A DNA stretch of 41,596 bases. Origin: Entrophospora sp. SA101. Taxonomy: Eukaryota > Glomeromycota > Glomeromycetes > Entrophosporales > Entrophosporaceae. A program made the position numbers and the translations under genes. Where the stretch lies: assembly GCA_958430865.1 (NCBI GenBank), contig CAUDNR010002979.1:3015-44610 (forward strand), given 5' to 3'. Below are positions 21,908 to 34,310 of the stretch, one piece after another. Position 1 is the first letter of the stretch. The number at the start of each line of letters is the position of its first letter. Under the pieces are notes generated by a model that worked only from the letters and a program-made list of their open reading frames with translations, made no database searches and was not told where the DNA came from.

Positions 21908-22391
21908 AGCCAAAATTCAGCTAACAGTAATCACAACAGGGACCCAAATAAGCGTCAAAATCCAGCTAACAATGATCGTAGTAGGATACATATAAGAGTC
22001 AAAACTCATATAGTTCAACTAGTTCCACAAGTCCTGGTCCTAAACAACTTCATAAAAGTCTTACAAGTCGTAATGAAAACATATTTACAACATGAGGCGA
22101 AAAAAACTGATAGTGGTGGTATTAGAGATTCAACCACAACAGAAACACCAGAGTAAAAGCAAATTTCTTCGAGTAAAATTAGACTAGCACTAAAGGCAAT
22201 AACAATGAAACAAGCCAACTGGCGTTGAAAATAGTGAAACTCGGGTCAGTTGGGCAAGTCTTTTTATTTCGAAGAACGAAATGAAAGATAATCGGCAGAA
22301 AAAAAGTTTGCGGTTAAAAAGAAAACAAAAAAAAATTAGTAGTCAACAATGGTTATGTTCTATAGATAGAAAGCAAAATTAGTTGTTAGTA
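21908..22391 (+). repeat. Dispersed repeat, copy 2
   Basis: Has about two 45-bp units (21910-21952 and 21953-21996, the second with a one-base loss), then the same tail words as copy 1: ACTAGCACTAAAGG, AACAATGAAACAAG and TTCTATAGATAGAAAGCAAA. Bases just left of the array (CCATCCATCCTCTTC) resemble CCATTCCATTCTTA left of the Tc1 element in copy 1, so this copy may represent the site without the insertion. The 45-bp frame is broken here. Confidence 0.7.
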
Positions 22392-23063
22392 ATATATTCC
22401 AAATTCATTCATGAATTTCCTATCATATCTAAATAGGGATAGATTTATCGTAGCCAGCGGTTAACACAAACTGAAACATCACAAGAAATGATGACGAAGA
22501 TAGAAAGCTTTAACCTAAAAAAACAAATATAATCAACACGTACAATTGGGTTAATGAGGTTGTTGTTCAAACAATTTACCGCATAAAAAAAAAGGCCGAG
22601 AAAAATAATATCTTCAAAGAACACCAAGAACCAAAGATAAATGCGCATATGTTGCATAAAATAGAAATTAGAAAATAAATATGGAAACAATAATTTATTT
22701 TACAATAATAATAATAATAATTCAATTTTTCTGTATATAACTTTATTAAAAGGTGATTGGTTAATAGGCACAAATTACATAAATGGTGTCGGGCGTAATT
22801 AACTTTTTTCCTATCACTCGCCATTAAATGGATAAAAAAAAAATAAACCAATTATTATTAAATTAAAATCTATATATTACATTTATTGTTTTTTTATACA
22901 AATTACTAAAAAACTTATTATTGCCGATATTATTAAATTAAGACTGCAGAAATAAATTAATAAATTGAATAAAAATCAAAATCAATATGATAAATCATGA
23001 AGATTGTTTTTTCATTCAAATAAAATAATAATAAGGAATATAATATTGTTATAGTCTTTATAA
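22392..23063. other. AT-rich 3' flank of ERO1, no gene seen
   Basis: Short minus frames (22445-22851) are rich in Phe, Tyr and Ile from AT bias and carry no motif. An (AAT)n tract lies near 22705-22722. Confidence 0.5.
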
Positions 23064-25571
23064 TTACAGGTACCAATATTCTAATCTTTGTGTTATGAGA
23101 TGACGAAATTGTATTATGTATGGTGAAACCTTTGATTTAAGGAAATCCCAAAGTTCTATGACAAATTGCATATTTGGAAATGATGATGATGGGTTGATTT
23201 CGTTAATAACTTTAGAGGAATTAATATTAGATTCATCTAAAATCTAATAAATAAAATAAAAAATGTTCATTAGTTTTAAATTATTAATTGGCAATCGTAA
23301 TTATAATATATAAATTTTTTAATGCAAGTATCTTGTTTTTAGAGATTTACCTCTTGGTTGATTGATTTTTCAAATTCAATTTTCTTTACTTTTTCTTGTT
23401 GACTAATTTGATTGATTTGGTTGGTTTCATTAATGTCATTTAGTTTATGTTGTTGATACATTTTTCTAAATTTCTCTATGATTTTTAAACTCTCCGAAAA
23501 TCTACTAAATGTGTTAAATAGTGCAACAATCTCTGTACGCCTTAATAAATTTGGATCTATCTTTGGACTATAAATACAAACAAAATATTTAACATGATAA
23601 TATAAAAGTATTTAATTATGGGTCATATCAATACACATTTATATGTTTACATGTTACTTACTTTAGAAAGTCATCTTCATATGAAAAAAGTATTTTTAAA
23701 GCTGTACCAATTCCAGATATTTGTACTTTTCCCCATAATCGACATTTATCACAACCAACACAATCCATTATTCGAGAAACGTTTCTAAACCTGGATTTGA
23801 ATTCCTCCTTCAATATCTGATAGATAAGGAAACAATATACACAAAAGTATTAAGATTTGTTTACTTATCAAAGTAAATAAATATAAATATAAAGCTTACA
23901 CTAGATTCAGGAGAAGCAAACAATTGATTTTCATCAAAAGTTTCGGGACAAGATTGAGCCCGATCAACTATTTCATTGACCATAGACTTGACTTTTTCAT
24001 CTTGCAATTCATCACCAGTACAAAATTCATATCCTTTAAGATAATTTGAAATTTTTGATATGGCTCTTAGAAGAACTACATAATTAAAATAAGCATTTTG
24101 AAGACGTTCTGGATATGAACCAATGCGATCAACAAAGCAATCAAGATTTGGACCCTAATGTAAAATCAATCATTAAAAACTAATAGTTCTAATTTTTGAA
24201 TCTACATAGTAAAATAAAAAATCTTATATCGACGTTACCCATAATCCAGTAGTTTTATTCAAATATTCACTACATATATGAATGGATATCGAAGAATGAA
24301 GTCCTGGAATATTATATATTCAGTATATAAATATATATGAATTGATCCTATTATTTTATTTTAAATAAAACAACAGAAAAAAAACTAGAAAGTTTAACCA
24401 ACCAGAAATCAAACGATAATAGACTCTTTTCTCAACACATATTTCATCATAGATGTCATTTTTACTTTGTAATAAAAGACCTAATGGTTTTTTATTTGTT
24501 GGAGCAGATGACAAGTCTTTAATGTTATATGAAGGATCCAAATGAAAGGCTACGTTAAAACAGTTTTCTTCATATATTGATTTCCATACACGACTTGCTG
24601 ATGCTCCAGCATATCCAGTAAAACGTTCAGGATTTTCAAGAAGATTAACAAAAACTCCCTCTAATCACACACATATATAATGTGTTAATTTTAATCAAAA
24701 TATTTCAAAAAAAAAAAAAAAATCTTTGATTAAATTAACTTGCCGGAATCTGCTTCGTCTTCAACAACACAGAAATCTTGTAGTTTAAATTCACAATCTT
24801 TAAAGGGTTGAAAAAGCTACTTATTTTCATGTACGATTAACATTAATAATTATTATAAAATAGTGTAAAAGATTCACATTAATATATTTTTTATCGATAA
24901 CTTTACCAAGCCATTAGATGATGTCTGCAATGCACCCAGTACATTGCTGCGCCACATTTCGGGAACATTTGACTAAATCAAATAAAATATTGATTAATTC
25001 ATAAATATGTATAATTGATATATCTATTTTTTAATCAACTTACTTCATCGGTAGTTTCAACAGCACAAGCTTGATTTATGCATTGGCCATTTTCGTGCCA
25101 AAACGGACATTCCTTATAAAGATTCAACTACAAATAGAAAATAATTAAATTAAATCAAATCATCATTTAAAACCAGAATGATTTAAAAATAAAAAACCTT
25201 ATAATATTTAAAAAAATCTGTTTTGATTAATTCTTGTAATCTAGGAAATAAATCATTATTTATATTTTCGACAGTTTTATAATCACAACAAGCGTCGCTA
25301 ATTAATCCGGAAGGCTATTGTTATCATTCAAAATTTAGTTAAGCATATATATCAAAAGTTTAAAGAATAAGCAAACAATAAGTAAATAGAAAATATATAG
25401 ATTATTTACAGCACAATAATTTTCAATTGATTCATCAAGAGAATTTTCCATTAAATTTGTATTCTCTTTCAAAGGAGTTTGTGTTGCAGAATTGAATGGT
25501 GAAAATAATAAAAGGTATAAAGTGATTAAGAAGAATATTGGCATGTGACTTAAATAATTCATTTTTTTCAA
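23064..25571 (-). CDS. ERO1: ER oxidoreductin 1 (Ero1), FAD-dependent thiol oxidase
   Basis: Ero1 reoxidises protein disulfide isomerase in the ER lumen and passes electrons to oxygen through FAD. Eleven exons by phase: 25571-25410, 25314-25198, 25127-25044, 24972-24907, 24816-24744, 24660-24403, 24303-24239, 24154-23900, 23816-23662, 23567-23351 and 23243-23064, giving about 543 residues (yeast Ero1: 563). Residues 1-28 are a signal peptide ([20 protein letters not shown] part). The shuttle pair is in CINQAC (C-x4-C) after [14 protein letters not shown], and the active-site pair in [19 protein letters not shown]-region motifs [18 protein letters not shown] and [10 protein letters not shown] are present. 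Ends LEYWYL with no KDEL-type signal, as in fungal Ero1, which has a C-terminal tail for membrane association. The second ATG at 25562 is an alternative start. The intron after 24744 has a GCAAGT donor. Confidence 0.95.
24742..24743 (-). promoter_or_regulatory. ERO1: GC splice donor (CCG|GCAAGT) in ERO1
   Basis: The exon ends GAT-TCC-G; the intron starts GCAAGT and ends TTAG at 24661; the next exon starts AG-GGA-GTT. The joined protein [19 protein letters not shown] fits the Ero1 family, so the donor is well supported. Confidence 0.85.
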
Positions 25572-26398
25572 ATTTATTGATAATTTGATTAGTATATTTT
25601 TATAAAAAAAAAAAATATATTTTAAAGAATGAAAAATAAATTTTTTTTTTTATATTTATATATATAATAAACGATAAAAAGTGGTGTGAGGAGGAAATTA
25701 AAATAAACAACAATGAATGATTGAATAGGGTTTTTTAAATTAGAATTTTATTGGACAAAGTCTATTTATATATATGCCGACATAACATGATTTTTTATAA
25801 ATCAAATATTAATGATTTTTTAATTAAAAACGATAGAATATTTTTTATTTCCTTTAATAGTTTAGAGAGAATAAAATGTTCTTACTGTTTATTATTATTA
25901 TAGAGATTATAGTTGAATATTCACATAATATAACAGACGCCGTAACAATTATTTAATATAACAATAAATCAATTATTAATTCTTCTTCTGTTCATATGTC
26001 CATCCATCCATTTAATTTTTTTGGGAGTTTTTTCCTCGTCCTATGGAATTGGGTTTGTCCAGTGATTGATGATAATTCAAATTTCAGTTGAAACTTTTGA
26101 TTTAACGAACAAAACCAACTAATGAAAGATGAGGGAAGGAATCAGCAATTGTATCGATAATCAGATTGTGTAAAATATTTATCATTACTTATAAAGAAAA
26201 CTATTTAACAAAATAAATTTCCTCGCTATAAAATCAGAAATATGATTGATTATTCTTTTGATGGGATCAGGTACCCGATTTTTTTACTGATTTTATTTCA
26301 CCAGTGATATATTTCACCATCTATTAAATATTTTTATTTATCATTTTATGGTTTCATTAGATTTTTACAACATTATAATAAAATTTAATAAGTAATTA
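25572..26398. other. Spacer between ERO1 5' end and LSM6 3' end
   Basis: No gene. It must include the ERO1 promoter (right of 25571). No unfolded-protein-response element of the CAGCGTG type is seen. AT-rich runs only. Confidence 0.5.
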
Positions 26399-26818
26399 TC
26401 ATCTGTTTTTATCTGCGCTAATATATAATACTATAAAGATTTATTAATATAAACAATAAAGATGAAATTAATAATAGTTTGTTTAATTTCTAAAAATCTA
26501 ATTAAATTAATTATATTTTCACACAATATTTACCATTATTACCACGAATAAAAGCGTCTCCATATTTATTTTTGAATTGACCATTTACCCATTCTTCAGT
26601 TTGTTCAAGTGCAATATTCATATAACCATCAAGACATGAAAGTATACCTATTCATAAGATAATTATTGATTAAATAAAGTTAATAATTTATAATTTATAA
26701 AATAATTACCTTTATAGTCAACACCTGAATTCAATTTAACAATAACTGGTCTTCCAATAACATTATTTAAAAATTCTGTTGGTGAGCGCTCCTGCTGTTG
26801 TTGTTGCTGTTGTTGCAT
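26399..26818 (-). CDS. LSM6: Lsm6, U6 snRNA-associated Sm-like protein
   Basis: A subunit of the Lsm1-7 ring (cytoplasmic mRNA decapping) and the Lsm2-8 ring (nuclear U6 snRNA). Three exons: 26818-26710, 26647-26534 and 26430-26399, 84 residues, the usual size. After a start of eight Gln comes SPTEFLNNVIGRPVIVKLNS, then the Sm1 motif GVDYKGILSCLDGYMNIALE and Sm2 in FIRGNNVLYIS. The last exon codes only about 10 residues (VLYISADKNR), and the frame across each join is kept. The poly-Gln start comes from a CAA/CAG run and is not a family feature. Its start is 112 bp from that of the divergent queuosine-salvage gene. Confidence 0.96.
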
Positions 26819-26930
26819 TATTTAACCAAATTATAATCAAATTATTTTATTATGACAAAATTAGAGTTTACCGACGATCCTTTTCCTTTTTAATAATTCC
26901 GTGTTGGCTATTCTTTATTTACGAAAAAAA
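26819..26930. promoter_or_regulatory. Shared 112-bp region between divergent LSM6 and queuosine-salvage genes
   Basis: The two start codons face away from each other (26816-26818 minus, 26931-26933 plus), so both promoters and 5' UTRs must fit here or overlap the genes. AT-rich, with no clear TATA or named site. Confidence 0.6.
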
Positions 26931-28476
26931 ATGTCAAATATTAATCAATTATTATTTATAGACAATAAGGTTCCCTTCCCACAAGGCAATTATATTCAAG
27001 CCGTACGAACCTCATGTCATGATCTTACAAAAAAAAATGACATAAAAGTATATATACACACATTTAATTATTTATTTACAATTTTTTAAAAAAAGGAATA
27101 TTCAAACACACACATATATATACATACATACACATATAGGTAAATGAAGAAGCGGTTATAAACTTTATTCAGAAGATAGATTCAAACCACTATAATAAAT
27201 TATCCGAAAACAATGGTTTATTAAATGTAAAAATACATAAATATTTTATTTATTTATATATAACTTCTATTAAACAATTAAGATAGGCCCTTTTTAATTT
27301 CAACATTGTAGATGCCTTTAAGATTTGATACTCTAGAACAAGAATTGAATATAATTGGTTTGTTTGGATTATTAAATTTTGGAAGTGGATATCGTCAAGA
27401 ATTACACGAAGAATGTGGACGTGTATGTATGATATTGATTATGATAATAATAGTAATTATTATTATTATTATTATTAATGACATCTCTGATGTGTAATAA
27501 TACATATACGTCTGTGATATTTAAGGGTGCTTTTGACACTATAAGATATGGAATCATGTCCCTTCATATAACATCACAATCTTTGAGTTCGCATGCATTA
27601 CGATCCATAAAACTTTCAGAAGTATCTTCATTGTTCCAAATACCTTTACAAATTGATGTGCCACATAAAACAATTCAAGCTATTACAATATCACAACCAT
27701 CAAAATCTCGAGTTTTTGCAGAAATCATTACTTGGGTTCTGAATGATACAGGGAAAATACTAGAAGACAGTGGATATAAAGATTTTGCTATGTTTTTAAT
27801 CGATGCATCTAAACCAGAAAGAGGTGGAGAAAAACCCAAAGCTGCTAAAATGGTAGAAAAGGTAAACAGATATGATTCTTTTTTATGTGTTTATACTATA
27901 TTTCTTTTTTTTTTTAAAAAAAAAGTGTAATTATGTTTTAGCTGGTCAAAGCTTTTCCTACGTTTAGAGACATGGCAATGATCAATGATCAACGTAAGAT
28001 TTCATTTTATTTATTATTTCAAAATTCAATTAAATTTTAATATTCATTGTATAAAAATTTTTTTAGCTGTATATGTTTTCAAAAAAGCACAATTCCTTGC
28101 TTCAAGTCTCTACCATCGATTTCAAAATAATAACAAAACATCTGTTTTTGATTTTGAAGATATCAATGAACTTACAATTGATGGCAATAATGTGGTTCCA
28201 GCAATACTTTATCATGCTAATATAATGAATTTACCATCTCATTTCAAAAAATTTTTTGAAGAAAATAATAAAGAGAATCCTAACATACAAGAAATATATT
28301 GTTTACGTGCAGCAGCTATTGATTCATGTGAGATCATTTTAAGACATGCTAGATCATTAGGTAGACAGGAAATTAGTTTGAAGGGTTTAGATAAGTATAT
28401 TTGGCAATTAGGCAAAAACGATAATAATAATAGACAAATTGAGGGATTTGTAATTCATAATACAATGTTTTTTTGA
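26931..28476 (+). CDS. QNG1: Queuosine-salvage protein (Qng1/DUF2419 family), probable
   Basis: The family hydrolyses queuosine 5'-monophosphate to free queuine so that tRNA-guanine transglycosylase can reuse it. Six exons: 26931-27047, 27140-27226, 27312-27422, 27526-27861, 27942-27993 and 28067-28476, about 370 residues. Features match my memory of the fungal branch: MPLRFDTLEQELNIIGLFGL, LLNFGSGYRQELHEECGRGA, FDTIRYGIMSLHI, KAFPTFRDMAMINDQPVYVF, FKKAQFLASSLYHRF and YCLRAAAIDSCEIILRHARS. The segment usually written as MFADNVLP reads LTIDGNNVVP here, so an Asp that is well conserved in the family appears to be Asn. Frame is kept over every join, and no lesion is seen. The assignment rests on recognised patterns, not on a search. 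Confidence 0.75.
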
Positions 28477-29482
28477 ATGTTTAATGTTAATAAAATTTGT
28501 TGAATTTGTCGGAAAGCACTGTGCAACATGATTTTATCTAGGAGGAAAAGAAATATTCTTAATTTCTATGTCTAAATAATAATTATTTACGATTATAGGG
28601 TTTAAGATTTATTAGTTGACATGATATATTTCATCTTGAAGCATGTTCAACTTGTGATATTAGATTTAGCTCCGTTAAATTCACTTTGTTGGCAATCCAC
28701 CACCTCCAAATGCTGTAAAATAGTCTCTTCCAAACAAATAATACACTTAAAAGATGAAGATAACAAATATTATAATAATAATGTGTAAAACTATAATGAA
28801 GCTGTAAATCGCTTTCCGGCAGAAATTTCAGAGCAAAAGATTCGGCAATTTGTTCAAGCAATCTGGCAGCACTTATACACGGTTGGAGAACCGAAATGGT
28901 GCAGAATTTCTAATAGGATAAAAGAAAATTACCTAAAGGTAAAGCTTTAATGGGAATGAAAAATAGGAGGTAATCAAAAGTTGAGATTGGATTCAAAGAC
29001 AAGTGCACTTGAAGAGTCATTGAATTAGCAAATAAAAAAACCATAATGAATAAAATACAGATAATGTTAATACCATCTTTTCATAAATGTCAAAGTCGCG
29101 TATATTTGGAGATCAATTAATTACACGGGCAAAATCATCTTATATGAAATCATGAACCTTTATTTTGTAAAAGACATATCATCAAAATATATTCGCGATA
29201 GTGTTGATCTAGTTATGAAGGGAAGAAAAGACTGTAATTGGCATAGACAAAAAAATCACAGTCACCATGCTGTTCTAAATGGTGTATGTACCTAAATTGT
29301 ACGCGTTCTTAACAATGTAAGATGAAGCCATCCAATTAGTTCATTTTACAAAAAAGGTTGCATAAAACACTGAAAAATTATTATATTCGTTGTAAAAATG
29401 AAATCATTAATATATATTAATTAGATTGTACAGAATGAATATGAATGAATAAATGATAATGAGATTATTTTCACTTTGCCCT
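28477..29482. other. 1-kb spacer between convergent genes, one unplaced frame
   Basis: A minus frame at 28631-28861 (LEQIAESFALKFLPESDLQL) looks coding in composition for its first 25 residues, then becomes AT-biased. It may be a remnant. Nothing else is recognised. Confidence 0.4.
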
Positions 29483-30463
29483 TTACTTATATATATAACC
29501 ATTATTAATACTATAACCAGTGTTATAATCACTACTATGACCACTGTTATAATTACTATTATAATTATCATTATTAGCAAGTTGCTCCGGCCTCTGAATA
29601 ACCATACTTAAATATTGTTCCCATGTATCATTAGATCGTCGAATTTTCGGTAATGTAGTTTCTCTATCATATACTAATCTTTTCGCTCTTGGAAATTCTT
29701 GATTTGATCGAAAAGTTTTTGATGGCTGTGAAGGCGAATAATTTGTCGTCATTGGCATCCTTGATGATCTTCTAAAATCTGTGGACGGATCATTAAGTAT
29801 TTTCCAACTTTCCATAGGCTACAAGAAGAAAATAAATGTTGTTTTTTAATATAAATAATAATAATAATAATAATAATTTATTATTTAATTTATTTTCGAA
29901 AAGCTTACTGTAACTCTTGAGAAACGTCTTAATCTTCTACGACGCCACAAAAATCCAGCAAATGCACAAATGCCAATTATAATTATTGCAATAGTTATTC
30001 CTATTATTAGACCAATATTTGAGCCATTTCTTTTATTGTTATCGCTATCGATCATATCAGATGAAGTGGCTGGATTATTGTCGATATTTGCTGAAGGTGG
30101 TGTTGTTGGTGATGGCGATGTTGATGTTGTTGATGTTGATGTTGATGTTGGTGTTGGCGTTGATGTTGAATCCTTCTGCGGCTTTGTTGTAGTAATTATA
30201 TCATCAGCTGGAGGCGTTATTGTAGGTTTAGGGCTTTTTTCTTTTGGTTTTGGTTTTGGTTTTGTTGGTGTTGGTGTTGGTGTTGGTGTTGGTGTTGGCG
30301 TTGGCGTTGGCGTTGATTGGGGTTCCCAAATGCTCAAATTATATGTTATATCATCTTTGTCACTGGGTGTTTTTGTTGACGAAGTAGATTTGCTTGCAAC
30401 GATTAATAAAAATATATGCATAAAACATATCAAATGCAAGTTCTTGAGTTGGAAACTTTTCAT
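29483..30463 (-). CDS. Ser/Thr/Pro-rich single-pass membrane protein, unknown role
   Basis: Two exons, 30463-29909 and 29818-29483, give about 296 residues. I chose ATG 30463 because it opens directly into a signal peptide (residues about 8-24, NLHLICFMHIFLLIVASKS). A luminal or outer part of about 115 residues follows, rich in Thr, Ser and Pro with a run of Thr-Pro pairs and Lys-Pro pairs. One membrane segment is at about 150-172 (IGLIIGITIAIIIIGICAF), then basic WRRRRLRR on the inner side. The cytosolic tail is about 110 residues, with Asn/Tyr/Ser repeats at the end. This layout resembles fungal wall sensors or mucin-like proteins (Mid2/Wsc type in shape only); there is no WSC Cys domain. 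Function is not known. Confidence 0.75.
30265..30315 (-). repeat. 6-bp repeat coding Thr-Pro pairs
   Basis: GGTGTT or GGCGTT repeated about eight times on the plus strand, read on the minus strand as alternating Thr and Pro in the protein of 29483-30463. Likely variable in length between strains. Confidence 0.9.
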
Positions 30464-32285
30464 TCCTAAATGTTTTTTTCTTTGTGAATAAATTATTATT
30501 GATATTGATAATGATAATAGCAAATAGACAAATAAATTTCAAATTAAACTATTTAAAAAACATTATATTTAATTGTGCTCTACAAATTAAATATCTTCTA
30601 CGCTCTTCTTCTCGTTGTTGTTGTTGCTGCTGCTGCTGCTGCTGTTGTTGTATTGTTATTACAATTATCCGAAGATGCGGATTCTTTAAAATTTTCTTTT
30701 GATGAAGAAATAATTAATAGTTGCGTAAATAATCGCCGTTTGAACACAGTTCAAAAAAAACCAGCGGCAAGAAGAAGAAAACTAGTGTGCGTGTATTATA
30801 TAAATGATATTAGTGATGATATAAATTTTTTGCTATACAAAGCTCGTAAAAGTAGTCTTTATGCAATGGCAGTAATAATAGTTGGTAGATAAATGAAAGT
30901 GAGGATTAAAGTGTTTAGTGGGAAATTTAGGTAGTAGTGGCGGTGGTGGTTTTTTTAGAAAGGAAAAGATATAAAAAAAAACAAAAGAAAAAAAACGAAA
31001 TTCGGATTTATGTTTTTGATTTATTTGATGCACACAGTCAATAAAAGGAAATTGGTAAATATTAATATTTTTCCTTTAACATTTGTCTTATTATTATAGC
31101 ATTCGTGTAATTATTGTATTTAATAAAAATAATTTGTTTCAAAATTTAATTTTGTTTGATGAATAACAAACGGTTATGATGATTACGTGATGACGGGTGC
31201 GGTAATGGTTATGGTGTTATGTACCTGTATTAGTATTAAAAATCATGCGAGGAGGATTAATTGGTAAAAAATATAAAAAGGTATATATGGTATACCGTTT
31301 TAGTACTAGCTTTTTAAATGTTTAGAAAATAGTTTGTTATTACTATTATATGAAAATTAGGTAACAGTAAACAATTGGCATTTGTTGTTCATTTTTAAAA
31401 GACGTAATAAAACTTTTTAATTAATAGTTAATTAACGGCAACCAACAATGAATTATGATAATAAATAATGCATTCTTTCTTTCTTAATTTAATTTATAAT
31501 GTAAAATTAACTCAATTTGGTAATTTTTCAGATAAAAAAAAAATTCTTTTTAATAACAATAATAAATAACAAATTGGTATTTTATCATTCTACTTTATCT
31601 TCGTAACTAGAGAGAAGATAATAATAAGATAAGAGTGCACACATACACAAATTCACGTACTAATAAATATAAAAATGAGAATTGATCGTTTTTTCTTTTC
31701 CAAAAAAATAATGAATACAATACGATGAAACCAATTATTTTTATTATTATTTATTTTTTTTACGACCGTGTAACAGTTCATTCAACTTCTGTCTATGATA
31801 AAAACTGAATATCGCAAAAAGGCAGGTGGAAAAGGTAGCAGAAGACGAAAATCATACCTATAAGCAAGAACGTCGCTCGCTGTCAATGATAGGTTTTTTA
31901 TTCCAAACAACGTCCGAGATTTTAATGAACGACTGATAAAGAGCGGAGTATACTAACCAAGTTTGGAAATTATTTCGATATTTTTTTCAACCAAGGAAAT
32001 GTCGGGCCGTTTTCATTCGCTAATTAAAGGGTTATGGCTTTCTCGATAGTTATAGTAATACATTGCGTTTATAGGTAGTAGACATAGAAATTAATGAAAA
32101 ATATACAACGTTTATAATTTTTTTAAATTAATATATAGAAGAAGATTTTCATAATGAATATCTCCTATATCATTTATTTAACAAAGCTGTGTCTGACGGA
32201 GTAATTTCATTTTAAGTGATTACATATTATATATAAAGTAGTAATAATTAATTAATTATAAAGATTCTTGTAAAACAAATTTTTT
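30464..32285. other. 1.8-kb spacer with a CTG/TTG microsatellite; no firm gene
   Basis: A (TTG)n(CTG)n(TTG)n tract spans 30616-30651. A plus frame (30575-30892, 105 codons) runs through it, with a hydrophobic start made by the repeat and then FSFDEEIINSCVNNRRLNTV. I do not think the evidence is enough to call a gene. The left end holds the promoter of the membrane-protein gene, and 31.7-32.2 kb shows nothing recognisable. Confidence 0.45.
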
Positions 32286-34269
32286 CTAAGATTGTTTGTC
32301 TTTAATTTCTATCCAATAGCCACCACAAATACATGATCTTGAATAACCTTTTGTCCAGATCATATTATTCAAACTTGTTGTTGCTGAAAAATTTCCACAT
32401 CTAATTATAAAAAATAAAAAATCAATATTAACGATCTATAATTTATAATAGATTTGATTTAATTAAATTACCTTGTACATGCTTTTTCTTTGATTGTACG
32501 AGACTTCAAAAGAATGTCCACAGAATCAGATTTGATCCATTCCGTATCATAATAATATAATTTAACCTTATTAATTTCACTAAAGTTGGTTTTATAACTT
32601 TGTTCTATATCTTTTAGAGTTCCATGTAATGAAGGAAACATTGATAACTTCGATCTTATGATCACCTTATATTCAATTTTTTGTTTATCAGGAACACCTA
32701 CGATTTATTTATATTTATATTAATTACTAATTAATAATAATAATGATTATAATGAAAATGATAGTTGTAATAATTATAGTAATAGTAATTGCAAATGTAC
32801 CTTTCATCGCCTTTTCAATAATTTCAAAAGATTCGTCAATAAAAGATTTTAAAAATGCTAAATCTAGTGGCCATTTATCAAATGAAAATTGTAAAGATTT
32901 GTTTAATTCATAAATTGCTGAATCACTGGAATTTTGTTTTGAAAGATTGTAAAGAGTTTCTTTGAATTGACCAACTAATATTATTAGATTCTTTAATGCA
33001 TTTCTAGTTATTGGATTATAAAATAACACAATATGTGACTTTTCTGAACCTGAAAATTTAATTTATTTGGAAACAAATTGTATATTTTTAGTCTATTTTT
33101 ATTTTTTTTTGAATTATAAATTTCATTACTAATATAATAAAAAAAAATTTTTTTTTACCTAAATCATGACCTTTTTTTATTGTGAAAAATAATAAATGAA
33201 TATCTTTTATTAAAAACACAGCAAAATCCAAAATCCAAATTGTTATATATGTCATAGATCTTAATAATTCTTTATAATATATACATAAAGATTCATTATT
33301 AATTAATAATAGTTTAATAATAACAGCAAAGTAGAAATATTATTTTACCTATTGAAAACTTTCCATCAGAGACTTTATAATCAAGAAATATTTTTTCCAA
33401 TGCAGACAGTTGAATAAAATATAATGTATTCAAATATACAGTGTTATCACGACCGCATGATTTCAATAACGATAATTGTATTCCAAAGAGTGTAAGTAGA
33501 TAATCTGATCCCATAGAATATTCTGTTATATTTGGAAAAACAGTTGCAAGGTTGGTAAAAGTTTCTTCCAATATAATCTCTAAAAACTCTAATATATATA
33601 TATATATATATATATTATCATCATCATCATCATCATTATCATTATTATTATCATTAATATTAACATCTTTTATAATGAATTAATTTTAAATACCATCAAT
33701 TCCCAACATTTCTTCATGTTTTTTTATTACATTTTCTAAATCAACATGGTCAATTCCATTTAATATAGATAATGTTAAAACATCTGCACAAGATTTTACA
33801 ACCATCGGAAAATCTAGAGTAAGTTAATATAAAGCAAGCTATTAATAAATATTTAATAATGAATATTTGTGTAAAAAAAGTACTTACCCAAGAAGTTATT
33901 ATCGAATTGAGATCTGGTTAAACCTATCTGTGCCATATCAAGGAAATTCAGTTTTCCTGTTAATCTTCTACATAGAAGCATCGTCCCATTGGGCGAAGAT
34001 GAAAATTCTAAAATAGCAGAATCTTCATAATATAATCAAAGATAAATTAATATTTTAAGATCAAAAAATTGCAAATTTTTATTTATTTTTATTTTCGAAT
34101 CATTTTCTTACCTTCCTGTGTATAATTTGAAGGCACCCAACTACTAAATGTAGGAAATAAATCTTCTTTAAAGGATGTGGTCTCAAGTGGTCCTGATTGT
34201 GGCAATGTTTTTAACATGTTACTACTATCAATAATTAAAAAAATTAATGTATCAATATCTAGTAAATTT

Positions 34270-34310
<41 letters not shown>

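Noticed and set aside
22445..22851. Two overlapping minus-strand frames rich in Phe, Tyr and Ile
   Set aside because: Composition follows AT bias and there are no domains or splice partners.
27312..27497. Short independent plus-strand gene starting at ATG 27312
   Set aside because: This is exon 3 of the queuosine-salvage gene; its ATG is internal.
29970..30491. Plus-strand 173-codon frame rich in Gly and Val
   Set aside because: It is the antisense of the Thr-Pro repeat and membrane segment of the minus-strand protein; the repeat makes both strands open.
30575..30892. Plus-strand 105-codon frame with a signal-peptide-like start
   Set aside because: The hydrophobic start is made by the CTG/TTG repeat; no clear downstream exon, so not called as a gene.
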